Of a DNA stretch of 51,273 bases, positions 1 to 9,676 are shown one piece after another. A program made the translations under genes and the position numbers. Where the stretch lies: assembly GCF_001890925.1 (NCBI RefSeq), contig NZ_MLCB01000085.1:1-51273 (forward strand), given 5' to 3'. Each line of letters begins with the position of its first letter. Position 1 is the stretch's first letter. Source of the DNA: Planktotalea frisia. GTDB lineage: Bacteria; Pseudomonadota; Alphaproteobacteria; Rhodobacterales; Rhodobacteraceae. The notes under the pieces are model-generated. The model worked only from the letters and a program-made list of their open reading frames with translations. It ran no database searches and was not told the DNA's origin.

Positions 1-55
1 ATAAAGAATATGAAATCCAAACCCGCAAACTCTCGTTATGAATGAGGGAGCCTAG

Positions 56-265
56 GGGGGCAGGTCATCCGCCATTAATCGCGCGACAGGTGAAAATGTT
101 TCTCGCTACATCAACGCGCGCCGGATAGTTGCGGCGTGTCGTGCATTGGATCAGGGCGAGAGTGTTATTGAGGCGATGTTGAGCGCTGGATTTAATACAA
201 AGTCGAACTTTAATCGCGAGTTCCTGCGCATCACCGGCAAAACACCACGTGAATATCGACAATGA
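56..265 (+). pseudogene. AraC-family regulator, C-terminal HTH remnant
   Basis: The frame reads a typical AraC/XylS second helix-turn-helix: an AINRATGENVSRYINARR stretch, then AGFNTKSNFNREF and a TGKTPREYR ending before TGA at 263-265. This is the DNA-binding end of a regulator whose N-terminal sensor and first HTH are missing. In this phase the frame is closed upstream by TAG at 53-55 and by further stops at 11-13 and 2-4. No usable start lies before the HTH. A frame change around 64-70 is possible, because the +1 phase reads LGGQV, which resembles the residues expected just before SAINR. The gene is therefore probably broken, but the window edge hides most of it. It is convergent with the ABC transporter operon. 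Confidence 0.6.
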
Positions 266-268
266 GGA

Positions 269-300
269 GGGGGGCTAGCCCCCCATCTGCAGGTGCAGAT
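269..300. terminator. Tandem GC-rich palindromes, probable bidirectional terminator
   Basis: A perfect 16-base palindrome (269-284, six G, CTAG, six C) is followed directly by a second inverted repeat (285-300, ATCTGC..GCAGAT). Both lie between the stop of the AraC remnant and the stop of the convergent ABC ATPase gene. The position suits termination from either side. No clear T-run follows on the plus strand. Confidence 0.5.
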
Positions 301-331
301 TCCCCCCAAAGTTTATTTAGAAAGATGAAGC

Positions 332-2416
332 TTATTCAGCCGCAATTTTGATCACTGGCTCCATCTCGGCGAGCTTTTCATCGCTCAAGTGACACTTCAC
401 TTGGTGATTGCCTTCAAGGACACGCACAGGCGGGACTTCCTTTTCACAAAGGCCGTCGGGTACTTGGGATTTCCAACCACAGCGCGTCTGGAATGGACAG
501 CCCGACGGCGGATTCATCGCCGATGGGATATCGCCTTCAAGCACGATATGCTTTTTCACGATACTTGTGTCGGCGATTGGAACCGCTGAAAGCAAGGCTT
601 CGGTATAAGGGTGATAGGGCGGCGAGAAGACTTGATCTGTTGTGCCCAGTTCCACCACGTGGCCCAAGTACATCACCATCACGCGATCACTGAGATAGCG
701 CACGATTGAGAGGTCGTGAGAAATGAACAGCAGTGTGGTTTTTTCTTCGCGCTGAATTTCCATCAGAAGGTCAGTGACTGCGGCCTGTACTGATACGTCC
801 AGTGCTGAGACAGGTTCATCCGCGACAACAATCCGCGCACCGCCAGAAAAGGCGCGCGCGATACCGACGCGCTGTTTCTGCCCACCGGAGAGCTGGCGCG
901 GCATGCGATCTGCAAATTCACGTGGCAGTTTGACGAGATCGAGCAGTTCTAACATGCGGTTTTTGCGCTCGGCCTCGTTCTTGCCGATCTTGAAGATTTC
1001 AAGCGCGCGAATGATTTGACGACCCACTGTCATCGAGGGGTTCAGCGTATCAAACGGGTTTTGGAATACCATCTGAACGTCCGCCACAGTCTTTGTGTCT
1101 CGCGCCTCAATCGGGGTATTTCCAATGCTTTGATTGTCGAGCAGAATTTCACCATCGGTGGCGGTTTCCAGCCCCATCAAGACTTTGGCAAAGGTTGATT
1201 TACCGCAGCCCGACTCCCCTACAATCGCCAGTGTTTCGCTCTCTCGCGCTTCAAAACTGAGAGTTTCGTTGGCTTTCACAACCTTCTTGTTGGCACCCCC
1301 AAAGAGCGCATTCGCTGACACCTCGTAATATTTCTTAAGGTTGTCGATCTTAAGGACCACTTTGCCGATTTCGCCTTTGACCTTTTGCTCGCCCAAGGCA
1401 ATTGGAGCGTCCCAATCAATCTCTTCATGTTTTAAGCAACGCGTCGCGTGGCGATCATTGCCATCGACCCCGACCATTGCAATGTCACCTTGATCACAGC
1501 GCCCAGCTTCGAAGTAGTCGCAACGCGGGCCAAAGTTACAGCCATTCGGACGTTCATGCGGCAAAGGGAAATTGCCGGGGATCGCCACCAAAGGGCGCGC
1601 GTTTTTGTCAGCGCCGGGCAATGGGATCGAGCGGAACAGCGCCTGTGTGTAGGGGTGCTGCATTTCGTCAAAGACGTCTTCGATAGAGCCGCGCTCCACC
1701 GCTTCGCCGGAATACATCACGCAGATGCGGTCACAGGTTTCCAAGACCAGACCGAGGTTGTGCGAGATGAATAGCATCGAAGTGCCGTATTTCTTACCCA
1801 AGTCCCGCACCAGTTCAACGATAGCCGCTTCAACAGTCACGTCCAATGCGGTCGTTGGCTCATCCAAAATCAGCAGCGCAGGTTTTGACATCAACGCCAT
1901 TGCGATAACGATACGCTGTTGCTGACCACCCGAAAGCTGGTGAGGATAGCTGTTCAAAATGCGCGCAGGGTCGGGGAGTTTTACATCCGTGACCACTTGC
2001 AACGCGCGTTCTTGCGCTTCCTTTTCCCCGATGCCTTCATGGATCATCGGCACTTCTGCCAGCTGACGACCGATTTTCATCGCAGGGTTCAAGGATGCCA
2101 TCGGCTCTTGATAGATCATTGCGATTTCATTGCCGCGCACGTCGCGTAATTCTTCGGGGCTCATTTCAGACAGATCACGGCCTTTGAACTTGATCGAACC
2201 GCCAACAACGTGGCCGTTCTTTCCCAAGTCCTGCATCACACCCAACGCAACGGTGGATTTGCCGCAACCAGATTCACCAACCAGTCCAACCGCTTCACCG
2301 GGTTGCACTGTGACAGAAAAATCCATTACAGCCGGAATCTCACGCAAACGCGTAAAGAAGGAAATCGACAGCTTATCAATCTCGAGGATCGGTCCGTCAT
2401 AATCCATTTTAGCCAT
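332..2416 (-). CDS. Peptide-type ABC transporter, fused double ATP-binding protein
   Basis: This 694-residue protein carries two complete ABC ATPase domains and powers the permeases encoded just upstream. Domain 1 has Walker A GESGCGKS (about 47-54), signature LSGGQQQR (161-168) and Walker B LLILDE. Domain 2 has Walker A near 400-407, signature LSGGQKQR (509-516) and VVADEP. Each domain is followed by the Cys-containing oligopeptide-transporter tail (GCNFGPRC and GCPFQTRC). It is thus a DppD-DppF (OppDF) fusion. I chose ATG at 2416, with GGGAGA at 2424-2429 seven bases away, over the TTG two codons upstream. It is the last gene of the operon, separated from the permease by a 100-base gap holding a GC hairpin. 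The exact substrate (di- or oligopeptide, nickel, or other) cannot be read from the sequence. Confidence 0.93.
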   Translation of the reverse strand: MAKMDYDGPILEIDKLSISFFTRLREIPAVMDFSVTVQPGEAVGLVGESGCGKSTVALGVMQDLGKNGHVVGGSIKFKGRDLSEMSPEELRDVRGNEIAMIYQEPMASLNPAMKIGRQLAEVPMIHEGIGEKEAQERALQVVTDVKLPDPARILNSYPHQLSGGQQQRIVIAMALMSKPALLILDEPTTALDVTVEAAIVELVRDLGKKYGTSMLFISHNLGLVLETCDRICVMYSGEAVERGSIEDVFDEMQHPYTQALFRSIPLPGADKNARPLVAIPGNFPLPHERPNGCNFGPRCDYFEAGRCDQGDIAMVGVDGNDRHATRCLKHEEIDWDAPIALGEQKVKGEIGKVVLKIDNLKKYYEVSANALFGGANKKVVKANETLSFEARESETLAIVGESGCGKSTFAKVLMGLETATDGEILLDNQSIGNTPIEARDTKTVADVQMVFQNPFDTLNPSMTVGRQIIRALEIFKIGKNEAERKNRMLELLDLVKLPREFADRMPRQLSGGQKQRVGIARAFSGGARIVVADEPVSALDVSVQAAVTDLLMEIQREEKTTLLFISHDLSIVRYLSDRVMVMYLGHVVELGTTDQVFSPPYHPYTEALLSAVPIADTSIVKKHIVLEGDIPSAMNPPSGCPFQTRCGWKSQVPDGLCEKEVPPVRVLEGNHQVKCHLSDEKLAEMEPVIKIAAE

Positions 2417-2487
2417 TCTCAAGTCTCCCTTTGGAGCAAAGATAGAAAACCCATGTTTCCTCTCTTTCTAAATATCCCGGGGGTCGA

Positions 2488-2502
2488 GGGGGCTGGCCCC
2501 CC
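2488..2502. repeat. GC-rich palindrome in operon gap
   Basis: GGGGGC-TG-GCCCCC, preceded by AAATATCCCGGGGGTCGAG, lies between the second permease gene and the fused ATPase gene. It resembles the six-G/six-C palindrome at 269-284. It may act as an mRNA-stabilising or attenuating hairpin within the operon. From memory, similar CCCGGGGG hairpins are common in intergenic DNA of this order; this was not verified. Confidence 0.5.
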
Positions 2503-2516
2503 GTCCGCCCTCTCAA

Positions 2517-3707
2517 TCAATCGCGCAAACTTTCTTCGCGCAGACCATCCGCCAGTAGGTTTAGACCCAAGACCAGCGACAGCAATGCCAAGGCAGGTGG
2601 CAACGCAGGGTGCAGATAGATCGACAAAAGCTTGCGGCCTTCGTTAATCGTGCTGCCCCAGTCAGGGCTTTCCGGTGGCAGGCCGAGGCCAAAGAAACCA
2701 AGGGTTCCAAGCAAAATGGTCGTGTAGCCGATGCGCAGGCAGAAATCGACGATCAGTGGACCTCGTGCGTTGGGCAAGATTTCCCAAAGCATGATGTACC
2801 AAGCGCCTTCACCACGTGTTTGCGCTGCTGAAACGTAGTCGCGTTGTTTGATGTCCAATGTCAAACCGCGCACAATTCTGAAAACTGTAGGCGAGTTGAC
2901 GAAAACCACGGACACAAACACAACCAAGATACCCGATGCAGGATTGAAGAAATCCACAGGTCCTAGCACGTCGATCTTTGTGCCGGGCGCATTGATCGTG
3001 ACCACATACATAATCGCCAGTGGGATCAGTATAGCGCATAACCAGACTGTGTTCTTTTGCGGTTGTTGCTTGAGGCGTGTGTGGATCAGGACTGCAAAGA
3101 AGATCAGCGGGAAGAAGAATAAAACAATTGCCATAAACTGGGGCAGGCCAGTGTTTACGATTTCTGGCGTGACCAAAAGGTAGAACAACAAAATCACCGG
3201 AAAGGCCAAGACAAGGTTTGCAACGAACGACAGCAACATGTCGAACCGTCCACCGTAATATCCAGCGGGCAAGCCCAAAGTGATGCCGACCATATAGGCG
3301 AACAAGGTCGCCAAAGGTGCGATCAAGATTACGATGGTTGCACCACTCATCACACGGCTAAAGATATCGCGCGCCAGATTATCGCCACCCAGCAGATAGT
3401 GCATGTAATCACCATCCTCGGCACCGCGCAAAGGCGTGCCCGGCACTTTGTTCTTCATACCAGAAACCTGGCTCAGTGGATCATGTGTCAGGATCATATC
3501 CATCGACCCTAAAATGGCGACAAACACCCAGAACATAACAAGGAAAAACCCGATCATGCCAATCGTGGAATCAAAGAGTTTACCATAAAGCCCCAGCTTA
3601 CGTTTGTAAGCTATAGAGACTGCGAAAGTGACAACCAGTGCGATCCAAACAGGGATCAACTGGATGAACATGCCGGCGAAAATTTCGCCCCAAGAAAGCG
3701 GTTCCAT
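2517..3707 (-). CDS. Peptide-type ABC transporter permease (DppC-like)
   Basis: This inner-membrane permease has 396 residues, longer than the usual 290-320. The hallmark inner-membrane-component motif sits in the C-terminal half: SAAQTRGEGAWYIMLWEILPN, which contacts the ATPase, then GLPPESPDWGS near the end. The N-terminal hydrophobic segments are spread out. Extra hydrophobic helices between about 190 and 260 account for the added length. It is a DppC/OppC-type partner of the permease 12 bases upstream, and the two form the translocation channel. The start is ATG at 3707. The family is certain from the motif and operon; the substrate is not. Confidence 0.92.
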   Translation of the reverse strand: MEPLSWGEIFAGMFIQLIPVWIALVVTFAVSIAYKRKLGLYGKLFDSTIGMIGFFLVMFWVFVAILGSMDMILTHDPLSQVSGMKNKVPGTPLRGAEDGDYMHYLLGGDNLARDIFSRVMSGATIVILIAPLATLFAYMVGITLGLPAGYYGGRFDMLLSFVANLVLAFPVILLFYLLVTPEIVNTGLPQFMAIVLFFFPLIFFAVLIHTRLKQQPQKNTVWLCAILIPLAIMYVVTINAPGTKIDVLGPVDFFNPASGILVVFVSVVFVNSPTVFRIVRGLTLDIKQRDYVSAAQTRGEGAWYIMLWEILPNARGPLIVDFCLRIGYTTILLGTLGFFGLGLPPESPDWGSTINEGRKLLSIYLHPALPPALALLSLVLGLNLLADGLREESLRD

Positions 3708-3719
3708 ATCCAGTATTCC

Positions 3720-4805
3720 TTAGCTGACGCTAATGCGTGGGTTGAGATAAACGTAGCCGATGTCCGAAATCAGCTGTGTGATCAGAACGACGACAACAGA
3801 GACAACGGAGACGCCGAGCAGCAATTCAAAGTCGTTGTTGCCTGCCGCTTGGACAAGAACCCAGCCAAAACCTTTGTAGTTGAACAAGGTTTCGACAATC
3901 ACAACGCCGTTCAAGAGCCACGGGATCTGCAACATGATAACCGTGAACGGCGCGATCAAAGCGTTGCGCAGCGCGTGTTTGACCACGATGTTCGGAAAGC
4001 TCACGCCTTTCAGACGCGCGGTGCGGATGTATTGCGCGGTCATGACTTCGGCCATCGAGGCGCGGGTCATGCGCGCGATATAGCCCATGCCGTAAAGTGA
4101 AATGGTCAAAACGGGCAGGAAGAAGTTATTGAAGGTTGCTTTCTCCATTGCAGATGTCGCAGTCCCTTTGAACAACGTTCGCCCTTCGATCCAATCCATC
4201 GAGGCAAGCCATTGGTTCAGTGGTGACGCAGAGGCGGCGAAAAGCGCGATGAAGATGACGCCGGACACATATTCGGGCGTTGCCGTTGTGGCGATAGAGA
4301 GCGTGGAAAGTGTGCGGTCTGTGCGCGATCCTTCACGCATGCCAGCCAAAACGCCGATCAGCAAAGCGGATGGGATCATCAGGACCATGACCCAGAACAT
4401 CAGCTTACCGGTCAGGGAAAGGCGCGTTTTAATGATGCTGGAGACGTCATCTTTGAAAACTGTTGAGGTGCCCCAATCCCCTTGCAAAACGCCGCAATAG
4501 CGCGGGGTATCCGCAATCTCGACACCAGACTCGATGCAGCGCCCATAGGTGCGCCCGTCATCAGTGTTAATAATTTTCGAGGGCCAAACCCCGAGCCATT
4601 CACCATATTTGATCGGCAAAGGTTGATCATATCCGCGATTGGCGAGCCAACGTTCAACTTGCTCGTCGCTCATACGCATTTCGCCTTGCGTTTTCGCAAG
4701 CTTTTCGAGGTTCGGATGGAGATTGGTCAAGAAGAAGACGATAAACGTCAGGCAGAGCGCAGTGAGGATCATAACCCCCAAGCGGCGCAGAATAAACAGT
4801 CCCAT
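3720..4805 (-). CDS. Peptide-type ABC transporter permease (DppB-like)
   Basis: This 361-residue multi-spanning permease opens with MGLFILRRLGVMILTALCL, the typical first helix of DppB/OppB. The coupling motif is YIRTARLKGVSFPNIVVKHALRN. A long periplasmic segment between helices 1 and 2 (about 35-130) holds two cysteines, RCIESG and RYCGVLQGDWG, the latter being a conserved DppB signature region. It is somewhat longer than the common 306-340 residues because of this segment. It pairs with the DppC-like permease downstream (12-base gap). Upstream, a 160-base gap contains a terminator-like hairpin after the binding-protein gene. Confidence 0.93.
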   Translation of the reverse strand: MGLFILRRLGVMILTALCLTFIVFFLTNLHPNLEKLAKTQGEMRMSDEQVERWLANRGYDQPLPIKYGEWLGVWPSKIINTDDGRTYGRCIESGVEIADTPRYCGVLQGDWGTSTVFKDDVSSIIKTRLSLTGKLMFWVMVLMIPSALLIGVLAGMREGSRTDRTLSTLSIATTATPEYVSGVIFIALFAASASPLNQWLASMDWIEGRTLFKGTATSAMEKATFNNFFLPVLTISLYGMGYIARMTRASMAEVMTAQYIRTARLKGVSFPNIVVKHALRNALIAPFTVIMLQIPWLLNGVVIVETLFNYKGFGWVLVQAAGNNDFELLLGVSVVSVVVVLITQLISDIGYVYLNPRISVS

Positions 4806-4916
4806 GTATGCCCCTGTCGGTAAGGCTGAGCAGATCGATAGTTAATCTGACGATGTATGGCAGACCTTTGTGGCCCACTCATTTTAATTCGAAGTCATAA
4901 GCCCTGTGGATCGGGC

Positions 4917-4949
4917 AAAAAGGCCGCGTTCGAAAAATCAAACGCGGCC
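4917..4949 (-). terminator. Terminator/attenuator after the binding-protein gene
   Basis: Read on the minus strand, a 9-bp stem GGCCGCGTT..AACGCGGCC (4949-4922) with a 10-base loop is followed by five T (4921-4917). It sits 17 bases beyond the binding-protein stop and before the permease genes. Such hairpins commonly let the binding protein be made in excess over the membrane components; here that is inference. Confidence 0.65.
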
Positions 4950-4965
4950 GATTTAGTGTGCGATA

Positions 4966-6627
4966 TTAAGCAGCTACAGCCCACTTATAAAGCTGGGACG
5001 CATATGCGATGTGCATATCTGTGCCAACAAAGCCAGGAGCCGTGTGGCGATAGATCGAGCGCCAGTATGGCTGGATCGTCACGCCTTCTTCGATCACGAT
5101 GGCTTGGATTTTGCTCATCACTTCGCGGCGTGCATCTGCATCCGCGATAGAGTTGGCTTGATCCAGAAGACCGTCGAACTCTGTGTTGGACCAAGCGAAC
5201 TCGTTCCAAGCAACGCCAGACTTATACGCCAAACCCAGAACCTGCGTACCCAATGGGCGGTGGTTCCAGTTTGTGGAAGAGAAGGCATACTTCGTCCAGT
5301 CGTTCCAGAATGTGGAGCCAGGAAGGATCGTACGCTTCACTTTCATGCCTGCATCACGCATTTGCGCTGCAACCGCGTCCGTTGTGTTCTTGCGCCAGTC
5401 ATCATCGATGGAGTGGAGTTCGAACTCATAATCCGCCATGCCAGCTTCTGTCAAAAGCGCGAGAGCTTTTGCTGGATCATGTGGAAGACGGGTTACGGAA
5501 GCGTCGTGCTCAGGGTGTACTGGGCCAACGTGGCAGTTGTCCGCTGCAACACCTTGGCTTGCGTTACCAAGCTCGAGCAGAACAGCATTGTCGACACACA
5601 TTGCAATCGCTTGACGCACGCGCTTGTCTTCAAAGATGACTTTGCCATCTGCGTCTGTCGCGGATTGGTTAGGGCGGATTACGATTGTCGAACCTGTTGC
5701 AAGCTCGGATTTGTTCCAACCAATGCTATCGAACACAGCAACGAAGTCGCCGACGTTTTCATAGATTGTGTCGATTTCTTCAGCTTCAGCCGCTGCAACC
5801 CATGCGGATGGATCTGTGCCGTAGTCGATGAATTCGATGCGATCGAGGAAGGCACCTTTACCTTCGGCATAGCCCCACCAGTCATGGCCTTCGTTGCGTA
5901 CCAGAACAGACTTAACACCAACTTCGTGGCTGTCGTTGCGGTATGCGCCTGTACCAATCTGCTTCTCGAGCAGGTTGTCCATGTTGTCGTCTGGATGCGA
6001 GATTGCCGCTGGATAGTCAGCAATACCCGGGATCAACGTGATGTCTGGCTGACGCAGGTTCAGACGAACCGTGTGTGAGTCAACGACTTCGATTGCGCCG
6101 TCCATTGCTTTCTTCGTCTCAGGATCAACAATCGCGTCAACACGTGCCGCCATTGAGTTGCCTTCAGCTTCTGCTTCAGCCCAACGTGCAAAGTTGTGTG
6201 CAACATGCTCGGCTGTGAAGTCGTCGCCGTTGTTCCACTTAACACCCTTGCGGATCTTGAATGTGTACTGAGTTGCGTCGTCGTTCACTTCCCAGCTCTC
6301 TGCGAGCCAACCGTTGAACGTACCGTCGGAGTTGTACTCTACGAGATACTCAAGCCAGCCGTTTGCAACGAAGGCAATCTGCGTCCAGTCCCAAGAGCGT
6401 GGGTCTTTCATCGCGCGCACTTCCATCTGCATGCGGATCGTGCCGCCTTGCTTGGCATGTGCAGCCGCGGCGGCTGGCTGAGTGAGGCCACCCATTGTAT
6501 AAGCTGTCGCTGTAGCAACACCTAATGCGGACACACGTGTCAGAAATTCTCGGCGATCTAGAAGACCTGCTTTGAATTCATCAGCGTACATCTTCGCTGC
6601 TGGGTGGATTTTGGCCTTATGCGTCAT
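4966..6627 (-). CDS. ABC transporter substrate-binding protein (SBP family 5), Tat-exported
   Basis: This is the periplasmic solute receptor of the operon, 553 residues. The N-terminus carries a twin-arginine signal: DRREFLTR at residues 24-31, followed by a hydrophobic stretch and an alanine-rich region near 50-57. The mature part is a family 5 (DppA/OppA-like) receptor: [19 protein letters not shown] near 145 and HSHTVRLNL-type segments, with [13 protein letters not shown] further on. I chose ATG at 6627 because GGGAGAA lies just upstream (about 6631-6637) and the Tat signal follows directly. The longer 584-residue frame has no support. It leads the operon. Tat export implies the protein folds before export; the ligand is unknown. 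Confidence 0.93.
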   Translation of the reverse strand: MTHKAKIHPAAKMYADEFKAGLLDRREFLTRVSALGVATATAYTMGGLTQPAAAAAHAKQGGTIRMQMEVRAMKDPRSWDWTQIAFVANGWLEYLVEYNSDGTFNGWLAESWEVNDDATQYTFKIRKGVKWNNGDDFTAEHVAHNFARWAEAEAEGNSMAARVDAIVDPETKKAMDGAIEVVDSHTVRLNLRQPDITLIPGIADYPAAISHPDDNMDNLLEKQIGTGAYRNDSHEVGVKSVLVRNEGHDWWGYAEGKGAFLDRIEFIDYGTDPSAWVAAAEAEEIDTIYENVGDFVAVFDSIGWNKSELATGSTIVIRPNQSATDADGKVIFEDKRVRQAIAMCVDNAVLLELGNASQGVAADNCHVGPVHPEHDASVTRLPHDPAKALALLTEAGMADYEFELHSIDDDWRKNTTDAVAAQMRDAGMKVKRTILPGSTFWNDWTKYAFSSTNWNHRPLGTQVLGLAYKSGVAWNEFAWSNTEFDGLLDQANSIADADARREVMSKIQAIVIEEGVTIQPYWRSIYRHTAPGFVGTDMHIAYASQLYKWAVAA

Positions 6628-6904
6628 CTTGTTCTCCCTGTGACACAGTCTCTTTATATCTTTGTTGGGGGCATTTATTGTGCGCGCAGACTTTACGCGC
6701 CTTTTTTGTTCAGTCCCCAAGTCGTCGCATTCGGCCCTAGAAAAGGTCTCAGGTCAATTCACACTTTCGCTAATTTGAGGTCTGTTTGCGACATACCATT
6801 AAGAAATGCGACATCGCTTGGAAACGCAAGGGCTAAACGAGACTGTGCGCGTGTCAAAAAACAAAAGCGCTTTGGGAATGAAGGTAATTTGACCAAACGG
6901 TTGA

Positions 6905-7738
6905 TTATCTTGCAGCGGCGAGGCGCGCTGCCTTCGCTTGGTTTCGCAACTCAGAGGGGGTCGCGCTCGCGTGCGTCTTAATAAAGCGGGTAAAATAGGC
7001 GGGGGTCGAAAACCCAAGTTGTTTGGCAATGTCGACGGCTTTCAATCCATCGTCTTCTAACATGCGACGCGCACGCTGCAGGCTGTGTTGCGTTAGCAAT
7101 TCTGCCGCAGTAAAGCCGCAAGCTGTTTTGCAAACGCGCGTCAAATGCGTCGGTGTAACCCCAAGTTTAGCCGCGAAATCTGCCATACTCGCGCCTTCGA
7201 AATTTGAACGCTCACTTTGAGCAAGCAACGCACAAAATGCTTTCAGTAATCGACGCGCAGCATCTTCACGTGGCACAGTTTGATGGAGTTGATAACGGTG
7301 CGCCCAAACCATCATAAGTTGCGCATGCGCGACAGCAGCCAGACGCGCTTTGGGTTCTGCATCAAGCAGTTCAGTTTAAGTGGCTTCTACATAGTGTGTC
7401 AAAGTGAGCTGCGCTTTAGGTTCTCTTACGCGCAACAATAGCGGACTGTCTGGCCAATCAAGCAATGGACTTGGGGGCAGGGCGACGGTCTGGCCAAAAC
7501 ACGAAGTCTCGAAATTAAAAGAGAACATTGTGCCCGCAGGCACGAAGAGCGCGTTGTGACTGCTCATAGCAGAACTTTGCGCTTCCACATTGCAGCGTGC
7601 CGCGCCGCGTGTGACCCAAATTAACAGATGCTGCTCGCGCGCATGAAACAATCCGAGCCGCCAAGCCGTGCCTCTTGCGCGTTGGGAAATAGTCGCAACC
7701 GAGCCGATTTCGGGCTAAATATCCGATACAATGTTCAT
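6905..7738 (-). pseudogene. AraC-family regulator inactivated by two in-frame stop codons
   Basis: Read from ATG at 7738, one continuous 278-codon frame encodes an N-terminal cupin-like sensor (LFHAREQHLLIWVTRG, HNALFVPAGT) and a C-terminal AraC HTH pair (MADFAAKLGVTPTHLTRVCK and AVDIAKQLGFSTPAYFTRF). The frame is interrupted by TAG at 7717-7715 (codon 8) and TAA at 7378-7376 (codon 121). Recognisable protein continues in the same phase on both sides of each stop, so these are nonsense changes, not frameshifts. The HTH half alone could start at ATG 7315, and the sensor half at TTG 7651, but neither would make a normal regulator. It lies upstream of the peptide transporter operon on the same strand and may once have controlled it. 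Confidence 0.82.
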
Positions 7739-7825
7739 ATCACCCAAATCACCCAATATGTGGCGTTAAGACAAGAAATGCCTGCAAGTGTAAGATTGAT
7801 AAATTGAAAATGTGGCTTTTGTACG

Positions 7826-8710
7826 CTAGGGTAACTTGATGGAGCGCCAGTTTTTCATTCGAGCTCGAAACCATGTACGCTGACGTTTTGCGAATTGCCG
7901 CGTGGCAATTGTTGCCGCTTCGCGCGCGTCATCTAGCGTGATTTCGCCGCGCAAATGAGCCGCTAATTCGGGTGCGCCAATCGCTTTGCACGAGAGCAAT
8001 TCAGGATCATAGCGTGATAGATTGGCACGTGCTTCGTCCAGCGCCCCTTGCTCCAGCATAAGATCGAACCGTCGTGCGATGCGCGCGTTAAGCCACTGCG
8101 TATCCGCATCCAAAACAAGAGCCGTGCAGTGATCCAGCGGCACCAAAGGGGCAGGCGTCTCGTCGTGCCATTGTGCAAGACCTTTGCCCGTTTGTGTTTG
8201 TACTTCCCAAGCCCTTTGCACACGCATTGGGTTTTGCAAATCAATCTTTGCGCTCGTTTTGGCGTCTAGTGCGGCGATCATTTGCGCCAGCTTGTTACTG
8301 TCTCGTAGTGAATTTGCCTGTTGGCGCACTTCACTTGTGGTTTCAGGAATATCTGCAAGCCCTTGCGTAAGTGCGAGGAAATACAGGCCAGTTCCCCCTA
8401 CAATGATCGCGCGCTTTCCTTCGCGGTTAAGCAACGGTGCGACATCGCGCAGCCATTTTCCGGCGGAATATGCGGAGTCAAATGGCACATGACCATAAAG
8501 TATATGCTCTGCGCGCGCCTCATCCGTGTCATCTGGCCTTGCCGTCAGGACGCGCCAGCCGTCAAAAACCTGACTTGCATCTGCATTGATGATCACGCCC
8601 CCTTGGGCTTGCGCAATTTCAAGCGCGAGCGCCGATTTACCAGAGGCAGTCGGTCCGGCAATAAGCACAGGTAAATCCCTGTCGATGGCTGAAATATCTA
8701 TTTGTGACAA
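7826..8710 (-). CDS. miaA: tRNA dimethylallyltransferase
   Basis: The enzyme transfers a dimethylallyl group to N6 of A37 in tRNAs that read codons starting with U. The P-loop-like GPTASGKSA is at residues 19-27. The conserved [19 protein letters not shown] segment, which binds substrate and corresponds to the family D-S-Q-Y region, follows. [14 protein letters not shown] and the arginine-rich C-terminal [13 protein letters not shown] are present. At 294 residues it is typical for the order. Its product needs dimethylallyl diphosphate, made by the pathway to which dxr (11830) belongs. It is divergent from pyrH, with a 125-base shared upstream region. Confidence 0.95.
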   Translation of the reverse strand: MSQIDISAIDRDLPVLIAGPTASGKSALALEIAQAQGGVIINADASQVFDGWRVLTARPDDTDEARAEHILYGHVPFDSAYSAGKWLRDVAPLLNREGKRAIIVGGTGLYFLALTQGLADIPETTSEVRQQANSLRDSNKLAQMIAALDAKTSAKIDLQNPMRVQRAWEVQTQTGKGLAQWHDETPAPLVPLDHCTALVLDADTQWLNARIARRFDLMLEQGALDEARANLSRYDPELLSCKAIGAPELAAHLRGEITLDDAREAATIATRQFAKRQRTWFRARMKNWRSIKLP

Positions 8711-8835
8711 TTTCTTACCTATGCTGCTTGAGGCGAAATTAACAATTTGCCTGTTTTGCCCAGATCAATGATTGAACAATGACGAATTGTTAGGCATTTT
8801 GCGCTCATACTACCCCACACAACCCGGAGTTCAAT

Positions 8836-9570
8836 ATGACCGACCTCACCACCGCCGACGGAACGACGTTTAACCGCGTTATGCTTAAGATTTCCGGAGA
8901 GGCGTTGATGGGTGATCAGGGCTTTGGGCTTCATCCGCCAACGGTCGAGCGGATCGCGCGCGAAGTGAAGACGGTCCATGATATGGGCGTCGAGATTTGC
9001 ATGGTGATCGGTGGCGGCAATATTTTCCGTGGTTTGCAAGGCTCCGCACAGGGAATGGAGCGCACGACAGCTGATTATATGGGCATGCTCGCGACGGTGA
9101 TGAACGCGCTTGCGATGCAATCCGCGCTGGAGGGTTTGAAAATCCATACGCGCGTTATTTCGGCGATCACGATGAATGAAGTCGCCGAACCCTATATTCG
9201 CCGCCGCGCCGTACGCCACCTCGAAAAAAAGCGCGTTTGCATCTTTGCCGCAGGCACGGGCAACCCATACTTCACCACGGACACAGCGGCGACTTTGCGT
9301 GCCAACGAAATGGCCTGTGAAGCGATCTTTAAGGGCACGAAAGTTGACGGTGTCTACGATAAAGACCCCGTAAAACACGCAGATGCGAAGCGTTATGAGA
9401 CGGTCACTTTCGATGAGGTTTTGCAAAAGCATCTTGGTGTGATGGATGCCTCAGCGATTGCTTTGGCGCGTGATAATAACCTGCCGATCATCGTTTTCTC
9501 ACTCGATGAGCCAGGCGGATTTAAAGGCATTCTTGCGGGTAAGGGCACTTACACGCGTGTGGAAGGCTAA
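8836..9570 (+). CDS. pyrH: UMP kinase
   Basis: This enzyme phosphorylates UMP to UDP in pyrimidine nucleotide synthesis. It is an amino-acid-kinase fold protein of 244 residues. It shows [16 protein letters not shown] at the nucleotide-binding start, [10 protein letters not shown], the UMP-site [14 protein letters not shown], and the ATP-site [19 protein letters not shown] followed by [10 protein letters not shown]. It has a short N-terminal extension before the first conserved block. CCCGGAG lies ahead of the ATG. It starts the conserved cluster that runs to lpxB. rpsB and tsf, its frequent neighbours, are not next to it here. Confidence 0.97.
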   Translation: MTDLTTADGTTFNRVMLKISGEALMGDQGFGLHPPTVERIAREVKTVHDMGVEICMVIGGGNIFRGLQGSAQGMERTTADYMGMLATVMNALAMQSALEGLKIHTRVISAITMNEVAEPYIRRRAVRHLEKKRVCIFAAGTGNPYFTTDTAATLRANEMACEAIFKGTKVDGVYDKDPVKHADAKRYETVTFDEVLQKHLGVMDASAIALARDNNLPIIVFSLDEPGGFKGILAGKGTYTRVEG

Positions 9571-9676
9571 CAAATTTCAAAACTCTTGAAGATGGGTCAA
9601 AAGAAACGGACCTATACAAGTCGCAAATGCTGACTTAAAACAATAAAAACGACTTCTGCGAGGCTAAGAAAGCACT

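Noticed and set aside
5011-6078. 355-codon plus-strand frame opposite the binding-protein gene
   Set aside because: A shadow of the minus-strand receptor gene; Cys/Val/Arg-rich composition without domain features.
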